Assembly (NCBI GenBank): GCA_029248745.1
Contig: JAQWIT010000003.1
Location: 124,001-188,000, forward strand
Direction: 5' to 3'
Length of the DNA stretch: 64,000 bases
Source: Gammaproteobacteria bacterium
GTDB taxonomy: Bacteria > Pseudomonadota > Gammaproteobacteria > Nitrosococcales > Methylophagaceae
Part shown: positions 38,067 through 47,540 of the stretch, in pieces
How positions within the stretch are numbered: the first letter of the stretch is position 1
How the letters are laid out: every line of letters begins with the position of its first letter
Notes under the pieces: generated by a model
Database searches by the model: none
Told to the model about the DNA's origin: nothing
Seen by the model: only the letters and a program-made list of their open reading frames with translations
Program-made: the position numbers and the translations under genes

Positions 38067-38618
38067 ATGACACAAGCAATGACCGACAAAGCGCTAGCAC
38101 AAGCCGAATGTTTATATGACATGAAAGCCATTGAGACCGCGTTAGATAAATTAGCAAATAAATTAAACGCGCATTATGCCAATCTGAATCCATTGTTATT
38201 GTGTGTGATGAAAGGGGCGCTAGTGACAATGGGCCAATTGTTGCCGAAGCTCACTTTTCCAATAGAAATCGATTATATCCATGCGACACGCTATGGCGAT
38301 AAATTGGAAGGAGGGGGAGTGGACTGGCTGCATAAGCCAGAAATGGCGTTAAAGGGTAGACATATTATCTTGATTGAAGATATTGTCGATCAAGGCGACA
38401 CACTTAATGTGTTGAGAAACTTCTGCGTAGAAAATAAAGTAAAGTCAGTTGCTTGCGCCACATTGGTGAATAAATTACAGGTATCTCAATCGTGTGAGCC
38501 CGCAGAGTTTATTGCTTTGACCGTCCCTAATCGCTATGTGTTTGGCTTTGGATTGGATTATCAGGGACAGGCACGCCAGTTTCCTGGTATTTATGCTTTA
38601 CCGGAGTCTCAAGCGTGA
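38067..38618 (+). CDS. hpt: Hypoxanthine-guanine phosphoribosyltransferase
   Basis: A purine PRTase of about 183 residues. The PRPP motif is LIEDIVDQGDTLNVL; an upstream CVMKGALVTMG and YIHATRYGD loop complete the active site. It salvages hypoxanthine (and perhaps guanine) to nucleotides. The ATG at 38067 follows GAGAG and matches usual N-termini (TQAMTDKALAQAECLYD). The adjacent phosphorylase gene overlaps by four bases and would release hypoxanthine, the natural substrate here. Confidence 0.9.
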   Translation: MTQAMTDKALAQAECLYDMKAIETALDKLANKLNAHYANLNPLLLCVMKGALVTMGQLLPKLTFPIEIDYIHATRYGDKLEGGGVDWLHKPEMALKGRHIILIEDIVDQGDTLNVLRNFCVENKVKSVACATLVNKLQVSQSCEPAEFIALTVPNRYVFGFGLDYQGQARQFPGIYALPESQA

Positions 38619-39373
38619 GCCAGCTAGCCATTATTGGTGGTACAGGCTTAACAAACATAGCGGGTTTGGATGTTGTTCGGCAACATCAGCTTAAGACACC
38701 CTTTGGTGAGCCCTCAGCGAAAATAGTGGAGGCGTCATATGGAGGGGATAAAAGGATTTATTTTTTAGCGCGTCATGGAGAGCAGCATACCATTGCGCCA
38801 CACCGAATTAATTACCGCGCTAACATCTGGGCATTACAGTCATTAGGTGTAACAGAAGTCATTGCTGTTGCCGTAGTCGGGGGAATCAGCGCTAATGTCG
38901 GACCAGAAACAATCGTGTGCCCAGATCAAATTGTTGACTATACCTATGGGCGAGAGCAAAGTTTTTTTAGTGATGACTTTTCGGCCCATCAGCATATTGA
39001 TTTTACTTATCCTTATAGCGAACAGATTAGACGACGTATTTTATCGGCAGGCCAACAGCACAATATTCAGATAGTGGATAAAGGGGTGTATGGCGCAACA
39101 CAAGGTCCAAGACTTGAAACAGCAGCCGAGATAAAACGCATGGCACAAGATGGTTGCACAGTAGTAGGCATGACAGGGGTACCTGAAGCGGCATTAGCAA
39201 GAGAATTAGGCCTAGATTATGCGTGTTGTGCTTTAGTGGTTAATTGGGCAGCTGGCTTATCAGGACAAGAGATTCAATATTCTGAAATAGAACAAACCGT
39301 TATTTCGGGGATGGCATCAGTACAACGGGTATTGGTTGCAATAATTGATCATACAAGTTCTGATCCCAGTTAA
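38615..39373 (+). CDS. mtiP: S-methyl-5'-thioinosine (or thioadenosine) phosphorylase
   Basis: A 252-residue MTAP-type phosphorylase. Family motifs are LAIIGGTGLTNIAG, FLARHGEQHTIAPHRINYRA, GVYGATQGPRLETAAEIK and VVGMTGVPEAALARELGLDY. In pseudomonads the homologue prefers methylthioinosine, made by deamination of methylthioadenosine. The GTG start overlapping hpt (GTGA) fits this: phosphorolysis gives hypoxanthine for Hpt. Substrate preference is inferred from the pairing. Confidence 0.87.
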   Translation: MSQLAIIGGTGLTNIAGLDVVRQHQLKTPFGEPSAKIVEASYGGDKRIYFLARHGEQHTIAPHRINYRANIWALQSLGVTEVIAVAVVGGISANVGPETIVCPDQIVDYTYGREQSFFSDDFSAHQHIDFTYPYSEQIRRRILSAGQQHNIQIVDKGVYGATQGPRLETAAEIKRMAQDGCTVVGMTGVPEAALARELGLDYACCALVVNWAAGLSGQEIQYSEIEQTVISGMASVQRVLVAIIDHTSSDPS

Positions 39374-39942
39374 ATGGGGGTTAAACTCAATAACGCCCCA
39401 AGATGAGGGTGATCGAAAAAGTGCAATTTGTCGCGGCGAACACGGCGTGTTTCTTTAAGATAATGTCTCCGTTGTCCGCCGACCTCTGACCAATCATCAG
39501 TCTGAGTAACCCGATCGAGCTGTAAATCAACGGTTGCAAATAAGTAGGTGCCCTTGTGAAGGCGAACTCGACCATTAATCAAACTATTATTAATGGCTAT
39601 TGATTTAGCATTCGCTTTGGTCTTGATAGGTTGCTCCCAAGATTGGTGGTAATGCACTTGGTAACGTGGCGATTTTTTGAGTCTTGAAGCTGAACCAGTC
39701 AATGTCTTATTAGCTGCCGGCTGAATCATATCGTTGGTTGTATTCGGGTCAAACAACGCACTGGGTACACATGCTACGGGCGCTTGCTCATCACTGACTG
39801 AATCGAGTTGTTCAAAAACGACGAGTTCAACGTGATACCACTGCTCAGCAAAACTGATCTGGCTAAAAGAAAGCAAACCCAACAAGCACAGTGCTTTGAG
39901 TAATATAAAAGACGAATTCTCGTTATGTAGATGATTTTGCAT
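39370..39942 (-). CDS. csiV: CsiV-family envelope protein
   Basis: A 190-residue exported protein. The signal peptide (LLKALCLLGLLSFSQISFAE) leads into WYHVELVVFEQ, the CsiV hallmark. LKKSPRYQVHYHQSWEQP, RVRLHKGTYLFATVDLQLD and a final DKLHFFDHPHLGALLSLTP follow. In Vibrio cholerae CsiV is a lipid II/lipoprotein-linked factor needed for PG synthesis under D-amino acid stress. The stop overlaps that of the convergent phosphorylase. Confidence 0.82.
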   Translation of the reverse strand: MQNHLHNENSSFILLKALCLLGLLSFSQISFAEQWYHVELVVFEQLDSVSDEQAPVACVPSALFDPNTTNDMIQPAANKTLTGSASRLKKSPRYQVHYHQSWEQPIKTKANAKSIAINNSLINGRVRLHKGTYLFATVDLQLDRVTQTDDWSEVGGQRRHYLKETRRVRRDKLHFFDHPHLGALLSLTPI

Positions 39943-40007
39943 GTCGCCTATTGTGCTATCGGCCCACAAAAATGTCCAAGAGAAATCATAAAATTGCTCT
40001 AATTAGC

Positions 40008-40016
40008 TGGTATGAT
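40008..40016 (+). promoter_or_regulatory. Candidate extended -10 promoter of qmcA-nfeD
   Basis: TGGTATGAT fits TGnTATAAT with one mismatch and lies 34 bases before the chosen qmcA ATG. No matching -35 box was seen. The same form occurs ahead of fabA. Confidence 0.45.
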
Positions 40017-40050
40017 AAGTTATCGAATCAATGGAATATAGGTGAAGCTG

Positions 40051-40974
40051 ATGTTGGGTTTTTCTGAGTTTGCAATAGCAATTCTTTTCTTAGTTATCGT
40101 TGCAATTTATATGGGCGTCAAATCGGTGCAACAAGGACGAGAATATACAGTTGAACGCTTCGGCCGTTATACTAGAACACTACGACCAGGCTTACGTTTC
40201 ATCGTGCCAGTAGTAGATAGTATTGGTGCTAAAATCAATATGATGGAACAAGTGCTTGATGTACAGTCCCAAGAGATTATCACTAAAGACAATGCCATGG
40301 TTAGAGTGGATGGCGTGGTATTTTTCCAGGTTGTCGATGCGGCAAAAGCAGCCTATGAAGTCAATAATTTAAACAATGCTATTTTGAATCTGACCATGAC
40401 TAATATCCGGACCGTAATGGGGTCAATGGATTTGGATGAATTATTATCAAAAAGAGACGAAATCAATGCCCGCCTACTCGGGGTGGTTGATGATGCGACG
40501 ACGCCTTGGGGTGTCAAAGTCACTCGGATCGAAATCAAAGATATTGCACCGCCTGCAGATTTGGTTGAGGCGATGGGGCGTCAAATGAAAGCCGAACGTG
40601 AAAAACGGGCTAACATCCTAGAAGCAGAGGGACTTCGTCAATCTGAAATCTTAAAAGCTGAAGGTGAAAAGCAAGCGGTCGTGTTGGATGCGGAAGGTCG
40701 GAGAGAGGCTGCATTCCGAGATGCAGAAGCACGTGAACGGCAAGCAGAGGCAGAAGCGAAAGCGACGACAATGGTATCAGAAGCGATCGCAAGTGGTAAT
40801 GTTCAGGCTGTGAATTACTTCGTGGCCCAAAAATACGTGGAAGCATTGAGAGATATGGCATCAGCCAATAATCATAAGGTTATTTTCATGCCCTTAGAAG
40901 CGAGTAATGTTATGGGTTCATTAGGCGGCATTGCAGAACTTGCCAAAGATGCCTTTGCTAAAAGAGGAGCTTAA
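40051..40974 (+). CDS. qmcA: SPFH/stomatin-like membrane protein QmcA
   Basis: A 307-residue SPFH/band 7 protein anchored by one N-terminal helix ([17 protein letters not shown]). [20 protein letters not shown] opens the SPFH domain, and a long Glu/Ala/Arg coiled region ([19 protein letters not shown] onwards) follows. Such proteins scaffold membrane microdomains and associate with NfeD. The ATG at 40051 has AGGTG at six bases; a GTG nine bases upstream is an alternative. nfeD begins one base after the stop. Confidence 0.9.
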   Translation: MLGFSEFAIAILFLVIVAIYMGVKSVQQGREYTVERFGRYTRTLRPGLRFIVPVVDSIGAKINMMEQVLDVQSQEIITKDNAMVRVDGVVFFQVVDAAKAAYEVNNLNNAILNLTMTNIRTVMGSMDLDELLSKRDEINARLLGVVDDATTPWGVKVTRIEIKDIAPPADLVEAMGRQMKAEREKRANILEAEGLRQSEILKAEGEKQAVVLDAEGRREAAFRDAEARERQAEAEAKATTMVSEAIASGNVQAVNYFVAQKYVEALRDMASANNHKVIFMPLEASNVMGSLGGIAELAKDAFAKRGA

Positions 40975-40975
40975 G

Positions 40976-41416
40976 ATGCCATTCATTTTAGATCATTGGC
41001 ATTGGTATATCTTGGGTGTAGCGCTGATAACGATTGAAATTTTAGTGCCAACATTTTTTGCATTATGGATCGGTATCTCAGCTTTGTTAACTGGAACGAT
41101 CCTTTATTTCGTGCCTTCATTGGCATGGGAATACCAAATTATTATCTTTGCCATTTTGTCTGTTGTCAGTGTTGTGCTGTGGATTCAGTACTATGTCAAA
41201 AACCCGATTGCGACTGATGAGCCTTTGTTGAACCGCCGAGGCGAGCAATACATAGGACGAACGATTACGCTTAAAACGCCAATTGAAGATGGCCATGGCA
41301 AGATAAGTATCGACGATTCGACATGGAAAGTACGAGGGCCAGACTGTCCGGTAGGCACGAAAGTGAAATTAATCGCACTCAGTAACGTTATTTTCGATGT
41401 TCAAATCGTCGACTAA
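40976..41416 (+). CDS. nfeD: NfeD family membrane protein
   Basis: A 146-residue short NfeD: two to three hydrophobic segments (WYILGVALITIEILVPTFFA, FAILSVVSVVLWIQYYV), then a C-terminal OB-fold domain with GRTITLKTPIEDGHGKISID and STWKVRGPD. It partners the stomatin-like protein encoded just upstream, as in E. coli qmcA-ybbK. RBS AGAGGAGC lies in the end of qmcA. Confidence 0.9.
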   Translation: MPFILDHWHWYILGVALITIEILVPTFFALWIGISALLTGTILYFVPSLAWEYQIIIFAILSVVSVVLWIQYYVKNPIATDEPLLNRRGEQYIGRTITLKTPIEDGHGKISIDDSTWKVRGPDCPVGTKVKLIALSNVIFDVQIVD

Positions 41417-41428
41417 AAAATAACAAAA

Positions 41429-42616
41429 ATGGCCGAGTTTTTTAACACGGGACTGACGCAACAGCAGTTCCTTGATCAGTATTGGCAAAAGAAGCCCTTA
41501 ATTATTCGTCAGGCATTCCCAGACTTTGAATCGCCCATTAGTCCTGATGAGCTAGCGAGTTTAGCCTATGAGTCAGAGATTGAGTCAAGGTTAATTGTTG
41601 AACAAGGTCGAGAATCAGCTTGGCAAGTATCGCATGGTCCTTTTGTAGATGCAGATTTTGAGCATCTACCTGAAAGTCATTGGACTTTATTGGTACAGGA
41701 CGTCGATAAACATATAGCTGAAACACAATCAATCTTGACGCCTTTTCGGTTTATTCCGAATTGGCGTAGGGATGATTTAATGATCAGTTATGCCGCCCTT
41801 CATGGCTCAGTCGGGCCACACACTGATAGCTATGATGTATTTTTATTGCAGGGCTTAGGCACACGTAAGTGGCAAGTGACTGATCACGAAATACATGCTC
41901 CTTCATTAATACAAGATATTGATTTACAAGTCTTGTCAGAATTTAATCATGCTCATGAATGGTTGTTAGAACCGGGTGACATGCTTTATTTACCGCCTCA
42001 CTTCGGTCATCATGGCGTTGCGATGGAAGCATGTATGACATTGTCCATTGGATTTAGAGCACCTACGCAAGCCGAAGCAATGGATGCTGTGTTAAATACA
42101 CTTTTAGAGCGAGGGCTCACTCAAAAGCATTATCAAGATGCAAATTTGAAAATGGTAGAACATGACCATGAGCTGAACCAACAAGACTTAGATAATTTAA
42201 AAACGCTACTGCATCAAACCATCGACGATGCAGAACCCATATTGCTTGAAAGCTTGGGCAGGTTGGTGACTGAAACCAAACCTAGTTTAGTTGATATCAC
42301 GCATGAATATGTGACAGAGCCGACCTCTAAAAAGCTAATAGAACAGCAATTTGAACAGGGTCAGTTATTACAAAAAAGTACTTATCACCGCTTCGTCTGG
42401 CTTGAAAAAGAAAGTGGCGGTGAGATTTTTGTTGCTGGTGAGAGCTATCACCTTAAACAATGTTCACGTCAACAATTAATACTGTTAACAGAGAACACAA
42501 CCCTAAATCGAGCTGATTGGCTCAACTTATTACCAGAACCAGAAGTCGTTGAAACGCTATGCTTACTTATTGAAGAAGGGGCATGGCAGTGGCAGACACT
42601 GGACAATATGCTTTAA
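41429..42616 (+). CDS. roxA: Ribosomal protein arginine hydroxylase (RoxA/YcfD-like cupin)
   Basis: A 2-oxoglutarate/Fe(II) oxygenase of the JmjC-like cupin_4 group, 395 residues. The iron-binding HxD is in GPHTDSYDVFLLQGLGTRKW, and a distal His is in YLPPHFGHHG. E. coli YcfD hydroxylates Arg81 of ribosomal protein L16. The N-terminus (LDQYWQKKPLIIRQAFP) is characteristic. It is 12 bases after nfeD. Confidence 0.9.
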   Translation: MAEFFNTGLTQQQFLDQYWQKKPLIIRQAFPDFESPISPDELASLAYESEIESRLIVEQGRESAWQVSHGPFVDADFEHLPESHWTLLVQDVDKHIAETQSILTPFRFIPNWRRDDLMISYAALHGSVGPHTDSYDVFLLQGLGTRKWQVTDHEIHAPSLIQDIDLQVLSEFNHAHEWLLEPGDMLYLPPHFGHHGVAMEACMTLSIGFRAPTQAEAMDAVLNTLLERGLTQKHYQDANLKMVEHDHELNQQDLDNLKTLLHQTIDDAEPILLESLGRLVTETKPSLVDITHEYVTEPTSKKLIEQQFEQGQLLQKSTYHRFVWLEKESGGEIFVAGESYHLKQCSRQQLILLTENTTLNRADWLNLLPEPEVVETLCLLIEEGAWQWQTLDNML

Positions 42617-43128
42617 CGCCGTTTAGTACGCAAAAAGATGTTTTTATGGCATTTCGGACAGGGTGGAATTCGACTCGTTTTTGTAAAGTGCAATAAAGTG
42701 TCGCATTGCTGACAAGCTAATGTGCCTATACGTGTTAACTCACCTGTATGGTATTCCTGAGCGCGCTTTGCCTGCTCAGCTAGTTGAGACAGTTGTAGGC
42801 CAGTTTCATCAGCTACTTGTGAAAAAACATCTAATAAACGATCTTCGATCAATTCAATATCAAAACTCACCCAGCTCGAGATAGCTGCACCTGATTGTGA
42901 TAAATGGGCAGATAAATCACTGATATCGCGGTGCAAGTATTTGGCTAACTTATCGGCCTCATCTTGCGTGAGTTCTTTCAACTCAATGGCTTGCTGTTTA
43001 GCTTCATCAATATGGGTTTGTAATGCGGGAAGAGTATGTTGCTGGGCATTGTCAATCAGATGGTGAACACGTTCCATCATCGTGTCATAGGCAGCAATCA
43101 GTTTTTGCTCTAAGTTCTGTTCGGACAT
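42613..43128 (-). CDS. Zinc-ribbon protein, DUF1451 (YbeL-like)
   Basis: A 171-residue cytosolic protein. The long helical N-terminus (LIAAYDTMMERVHHLIDNA) is followed by a four-Cys zinc ribbon, LACQQCDTLLHF and PPCPKCHKNIFLRTKR. This domain order is that of DUF1451, whose function is unknown. It converges with roxA and overlaps its end by four bases. Confidence 0.85.
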   Translation of the reverse strand: MSEQNLEQKLIAAYDTMMERVHHLIDNAQQHTLPALQTHIDEAKQQAIELKELTQDEADKLAKYLHRDISDLSAHLSQSGAAISSWVSFDIELIEDRLLDVFSQVADETGLQLSQLAEQAKRAQEYHTGELTRIGTLACQQCDTLLHFTKTSRIPPCPKCHKNIFLRTKRR

Positions 43129-43275
43129 GACATTACTCCTTTATACAGACGACCTTATTATCCCAATTTACCATAAATTGGGGCTAACTGTTCAAAAAGC
43201 GTTCAGTCTAACTAGATAGGAAGAGATCTAAAATGCTCACAAAAAAGGAGCAATAGGGTAATTGAAAAGCGGGTT

Positions 43276-43960
43276 TTAAAGTGAACCGGGATTGATTTTA
43301 CTAATAAAAGAATTATGTAATTTGATGGTGAAAACAGAACCATCACTTTCATGCTGTAAATCTAAATTAAGTAAAACGCTGATTTTGGCATTGGTATCCC
43401 ATAAATTTAATAGCCCAACACTGGTATTGGCTTCGATAAATTTCGCTTTATCAATTAGATTTCTGGCTGCCTAAATAGCTATATCGATAGAAGCGATTTG
43501 GCATTTTGAATTTAATAACAAGTCGACACGACTTTGAATAATCGGTTTACGTGTCGCAACGACCTGTAAAGACATATTATCTACTGGAAGGTTAAGGTAA
43601 ACTAAAGCGACATCATCAATATGATAATCAATTAAATCTTCCACATGCCAGCGTAAAGCCGATTGAAATTCTTGTTTATCGACTTGTGGCTTTTCAACAT
43701 GTAAAAACTGGTATTCATCAAGGTTAAGAACAAAATGACACGGTGTATCACTGAGTCCATATTCTTTGGAGAGTAGGGATAAAATGGTGTCGTGTTCATT
43801 CAGGCCACAAGGGTAAAACTAAGCATGAACAAGTCTAGCAGTATGAGGGGCATGATCTATAACAGCGAGCGTTATACCCGTGGAAGTAATAATAATCCCA
43901 GCGACTTTACTGTGACTGGCTTTGGCTTTTAATGGTAGTACCACACGCCATCCTTAAGTA
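43276..43960 (-). pseudogene. mshI: Decayed mshI (MSHA/type IV pilus biogenesis, PilM-like)
   Basis: One continuous frame of about 225 codons reads GWRVVLPLKAKASHSKVAGI, FVLNLDEYQFLHVEKPQVDK, FQSALRWHVEDLIDYHIDD and LQVVATRKPIIQSRVDLLL, matching the N-terminal half of MshI. It is broken only by two TAG codons, at 43819-43821 (after VHA) and 43471-43473 (after SIDIAI). A stop replaces the expected N-terminus just before GWRVV, and the C-terminal part is missing. Both TAG sites are where Gln would fit. MSHA pili serve surface attachment; no other msh genes are here. Confidence 0.65.
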
Positions 43961-43995
43961 ATCTGCCGTTGATTTACATAGGGGTCTGGATACGC

Positions 43996-44214
43996 CTATC
44001 TTGCGCGGAAAGTAATACGACCTTTACTCAAATCATACGGTGTAAGCTGGACAGTGACTGTGTCACCCGTCAGAATACGAATATAATTTTTACGCATCTT
44101 ACCAGAGATGTGTGCAGTCACGACGTGACCGTTTTCAAGTTCTACGCGAAAAGTTGTATTTGGCATCGTGTCAATGACAGTGCCTTCAAACTCAATGTGT
44201 TCTTCTTTTGCCAT
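43996..44214 (-). CDS. infA: Translation initiation factor IF-1
   Basis: The 72-residue S1/OB-fold factor starts [20 protein letters not shown] and ends [12 protein letters not shown], near-identical to other proteobacterial IF-1. IF-1 occupies the ribosomal A site at initiation. The start at 44214 is the universal one; a longer frame upstream is ignored. It follows bpt, as in many gammaproteobacteria. Confidence 0.97.
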   Translation of the reverse strand: MAKEEHIEFEGTVIDTMPNTTFRVELENGHVVTAHISGKMRKNYIRILTGDTVTVQLTPYDLSKGRITFRAR

Positions 44215-44282
44215 AAAATCTATCTGTTCCACCGAATCTAAAAGGCTAGTGTGCCGTAAAATGATTGGTTATACAATAGTTT

Positions 44283-44990
44283 TCATGGGTTCAGCGGTTG
44301 CCATTGTAGATCAATATAGCCTTCTACAGCAGAAAAACTGCTTTTGTAGCGCATTTTTTGGCAGTCAGCTATCCAATAGCCTAGGTAAAGGTAGGGTAAA
44401 TCAAGCGACTGTGCCAACGAGATTTGTTCTAGGATAGCGTAAGTGCCCAAACTTGACGATTGATAATCAGGGTCAAAAAAAGTATAAAAAGCCGACAGCG
44501 CGTGATCAACATAATCTGTTACCGCGACCGCCACCAAATGATCCCCATCTCTAAATTCAATGAACTGGCTCTCACTCCAATAGCTCATTAAAAAATGTTG
44601 GTAACTTTCTTCACTGGGGTTATCCATCCCTGCATCTTTATGTCGGTAGTTTAAATAGCGGGTATATAAAGCAAAATGTTCGGGATTAAATTTAGCAGGA
44701 TGTTCGTGTGTTGTGATGAGGGCATTGCGCTTTATACAACGGCGTTGAGATCGACTAAGTTTAAATGCCGAAACATTAATACGAGCTGGAACACAAGCAT
44801 CACACCTGGGGCAATGAGGTCGATAACTACGATTACCACTACGTCGAAAACCGAACTGAATTAACTCACTATAAAGTGGATTGCTCATCGGCAAAGCAGG
44901 ATCAGGGTATAAATTTTGAGATTGTTGCTCAGGTAAATAAGGGCAATTATGAGAGTGGGCATCCTGAAAAAATTTAAGAGATAGACTCAT
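44283..44990 (-). CDS. bpt: Aspartate/glutamate leucyltransferase Bpt (N-end rule)
   Basis: Bpt transfers Leu from leucyl-tRNA to proteins with N-terminal Asp or Glu, marking them for ClpS-ClpAP. The 235-residue protein has SELIQFGFRRSGNRSYRPHC, CDACVPARINV and YLGYWIADCQKMRYKSSF, the ATE family signatures. It overlaps aat by four bases (ATGA), which fixes the start at 44990. The two transferases form the N-end rule operon. Confidence 0.95.
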   Translation of the reverse strand: MSLSLKFFQDAHSHNCPYLPEQQSQNLYPDPALPMSNPLYSELIQFGFRRSGNRSYRPHCPRCDACVPARINVSAFKLSRSQRRCIKRNALITTHEHPAKFNPEHFALYTRYLNYRHKDAGMDNPSEESYQHFLMSYWSESQFIEFRDGDHLVAVAVTDYVDHALSAFYTFFDPDYQSSSLGTYAILEQISLAQSLDLPYLYLGYWIADCQKMRYKSSFSAVEGYIDLQWQPLNP

Positions 44991-45703
44991 GAGATAGGGT
45001 ACATGTTCGGGTTGAGCTGCCATGCATCCTCGGTAGTCGGAAGCTGGGTCAGTTGTGTAATATCAGTAATAAAGTCATCGCGATCAATTTCACAAGCCCC
45101 CATCGAAGCCAAATGATCTGAGTATAATTGACAATCGATGAGCGGAACGCCCCAGGAAGTTAAATGCTGACACAACGTGACCAAAGCAATTTTTGAGCTA
45201 TCACGTGCAACACTAAACATTGATTCACCGAAAAAAACGCGGCCGATCGCAACACCATATAAACCGCCGACCAATCGCTCACCTTCCCAGCATTCAACAC
45301 TATGTGCGTAGCCATGTTGGTGCAATTCGGTATAGGCATTCACCATCTCAGGATGGATCCAAGTACCTTCTTGCAAACTGTCGTTGGCTTGTCTGGGCAT
45401 GGCACAAGCTTGCATCACGTCTTGGAAAGCGCAATCAAAGGAGATGCGATAAGGCATTTTTCGCAGGGTTCTTCTCAAACTTTTAGACACATTCACTTGA
45501 TCGGTGTAGAGCACCATTCTTGGATCAGGACTCCACCATAAAATAGGATTATCGTGATTAAACCAAGGAAAAATACCTTGTTGATATGCTTTTAGTAGAC
45601 GGCCGTATGATAAATCTCCACCCGCTGCAAGCAAACCATCTGTTAAGGCATTTGAAAGAGGCGGAAATGCATAATCATCCTGTTGTAGCCAACACAGGCT
45701 CAT
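44987..45703 (-). CDS. aat: Leucyl/phenylalanyl-tRNA-protein transferase Aat
   Basis: Aat adds Leu or Phe to N-terminal Lys/Arg of proteins for N-end rule degradation. FPWFNHDNPILWWSPDPRM, EGTWIHPEMVNAY, GLYGVAIGRVFFGESMFS and DCQLYSDHLASMGA are diagnostic. Length 238 is normal. It is coupled to bpt downstream and lies two bases from the EAL/HDOD gene upstream. Confidence 0.96.
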   Translation of the reverse strand: MSLCWLQQDDYAFPPLSNALTDGLLAAGGDLSYGRLLKAYQQGIFPWFNHDNPILWWSPDPRMVLYTDQVNVSKSLRRTLRKMPYRISFDCAFQDVMQACAMPRQANDSLQEGTWIHPEMVNAYTELHQHGYAHSVECWEGERLVGGLYGVAIGRVFFGESMFSVARDSSKIALVTLCQHLTSWGVPLIDCQLYSDHLASMGACEIDRDDFITDITQLTQLPTTEDAWQLNPNMYPIS

Positions 45704-45705
45704 GG

Positions 45706-46899
45706 CTAACTTGAGAGTTGAGAATTAAGCTCTTTTGACCAAGAAAGGGCATCTAAGTATATCTGTCCCATTGCATCGGCAGGAACCGGTGAGTTCACGA
45801 CAGCCTCCCAATCCCCTCGTTCATAACTCAATGTGTCAAGTAATGCATGTCCTGCCGGGCCTTCAAGTTTTAATAAGGCATCCTTTAATTCTGGTGATAA
45901 GGGCAATTTTTCGATCAATGAGGATAAAGGGCTATCCATTAAAGCATCAAGTGTCGAGAATAAACCCGCAGCGAAGAAGAGTTCGGCTTGGCCTTTATGA
46001 TATTTGGCTAACAATTCGCACATCCTGGCCCGGGTCATAGCAACAACACGCAACTCAACGGGTTTGTCATCAATACCAGATAAACCTAATAAGCTTGCCC
46101 AAGTTTTAATTTTATTTTGTCCCAACATCACAATGGCTTGTTGGGTGCTACTAACTTCACGTGGTAAACCAAAGAAAGCAGAGTTAATTAAACGCAATAA
46201 CTTATAGCTGAGGGTAACATCCTGATTAACAGTATCAGCTAATTCTTCAGCCTCAATGTCAGGGTTTTGTAGCTTAACCAATAGCTCTGTCAGAGTTTGT
46301 AACGAGGGCGATGTCTTTTTACCATCTGATACGGAAGGTAGTGTATAAAAAGAACCTTGGCAAAAATTGAGTTGGTTGGTCTTACATAAACCATAATCAC
46401 TTTGGTCGTTTACCCCAATAGCAGCAAGCTGATGATATTGTGCTTGCCAATCTGTCATGTTTTTTTCTAGTTCATCAATATTGAATTGCTGCATATTTAC
46501 CAGCAATAGCTCGTCGTGATTACCATCAGTACTATCTTTGGCATGACGGGCAAAGCGAAAACGATCGCCTTCAGCAGCAATAGGCATATCATCCTGTTGA
46601 AGTACAAAAGTATATTGTAGTATCGAAACACGGTTTTCAGAAATAGCTTCTCGCCAAGAGGCAGGAACCGAAAGTAATACTTTCCGGTGATCACTTACCG
46701 TAGGCAAAATATCGCTAAGCTCAGATATAAAATCAGGGACTTCAGCATCATGAGGAAGCGGTTGACCAGCTTGATCAAGAAAAGAGAAATGGTAGCTATC
46801 GACATCAAGGCGGTTAGTGATAAACAGGGGCTGGCGATGAATTAAGCCTGAAAATTGTTTTAATAATCCGAATGGCGATTGTTCATTTGGCATAGACAC
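45706..46899 (-). CDS. EAL-like/HDOD signalling protein (YuxH type), degenerate EAL
   Basis: A 397-residue protein. The N-terminal ~200 residues have the shape of an EAL domain (RQPLFITNRLDVDSYHFSFL, later FCQGSFYTLP), but no E-A-L or D-D-F-G catalytic motif is present, so c-di-GMP hydrolysis is unlikely. The C-terminal half is HDOD (AEELADTVNQDVTLSYKLLR, STQQAIVMLGQNKIKTWASL). It is the second HDOD gene in the window. It sits between recR and aat. Confidence 0.8.
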   Translation of the reverse strand: MSMPNEQSPFGLLKQFSGLIHRQPLFITNRLDVDSYHFSFLDQAGQPLPHDAEVPDFISELSDILPTVSDHRKVLLSVPASWREAISENRVSILQYTFVLQQDDMPIAAEGDRFRFARHAKDSTDGNHDELLLVNMQQFNIDELEKNMTDWQAQYHQLAAIGVNDQSDYGLCKTNQLNFCQGSFYTLPSVSDGKKTSPSLQTLTELLVKLQNPDIEAEELADTVNQDVTLSYKLLRLINSAFFGLPREVSSTQQAIVMLGQNKIKTWASLLGLSGIDDKPVELRVVAMTRARMCELLAKYHKGQAELFFAAGLFSTLDALMDSPLSSLIEKLPLSPELKDALLKLEGPAGHALLDTLSYERGDWEAVVNSPVPADAMGQIYLDALSWSKELNSQLSS

Positions 46900-46919
46900 T
46901 GCTCTTCCTGATTTCTAAG

Positions 46920-47519
46920 TTATATTGATTCACGACCTGAAAACGCAAGAGATAGTGTACCACTGTCTACATACTCAAGCTCGCCACCAATAGGAATACC
47001 GTGAGCAAGACGCGTGATATGGATATCCTGGGCCTTGGCTAGTTGGCTGATATAGTGTGCTGTGGCTTCACCTTCAACGGTTGGGTTCGTTGCTAAAATG
47101 ACTTCTTGAATAGTCTTTTGAGCAAAGAGTTCAGTTAAAAGTGGGATACCTAATGCTTCTGGACCCACGCCATCTAGTGGTGATAAATGACCCGATAAAA
47201 CAAAGTAACGACCTTTGTAGTGCGTAGCTTGTTCAATAGATAAGACATCACTGGGCATTTCGACGATACACAACTGATCTTGACGACGTTGAGGGTCAGC
47301 ACAACGCGGACAAATAGGTGTCTCGCTGAGAATACGACACTGTTCACAGTGCTGAACTTTATCGAGAGCATGTGCTAAAGCATCTGCCAATAACTGACCA
47401 CCATCACGGTTGCGCTCTAATAAGTGGAAAACCATACGCTGAGCGGATTTAGGCCCAACGCCTGGAAGACATCGAAAAGCATCAATTAATTGATCAATAG
47501 TTGGTCCAAGACTCGCCAT
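46920..47519 (-). CDS. recR: Recombination mediator RecR
   Basis: RecR loads RecA at gaps with RecFO. The 199 residues have the N-terminal HhH ([18 protein letters not shown]), the C4 zinc finger ([16 protein letters not shown]), and the Toprim motif ([15 protein letters not shown]). It is the end of the dnaX-ybaB-recR operon. Confidence 0.97.
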   Translation of the reverse strand: MASLGPTIDQLIDAFRCLPGVGPKSAQRMVFHLLERNRDGGQLLADALAHALDKVQHCEQCRILSETPICPRCADPQRRQDQLCIVEMPSDVLSIEQATHYKGRYFVLSGHLSPLDGVGPEALGIPLLTELFAQKTIQEVILATNPTVEGEATAHYISQLAKAQDIHITRLAHGIPIGGELEYVDSGTLSLAFSGRESI

Positions 47520-47540
47520 AGATAGTCAGCTAATAATAGG

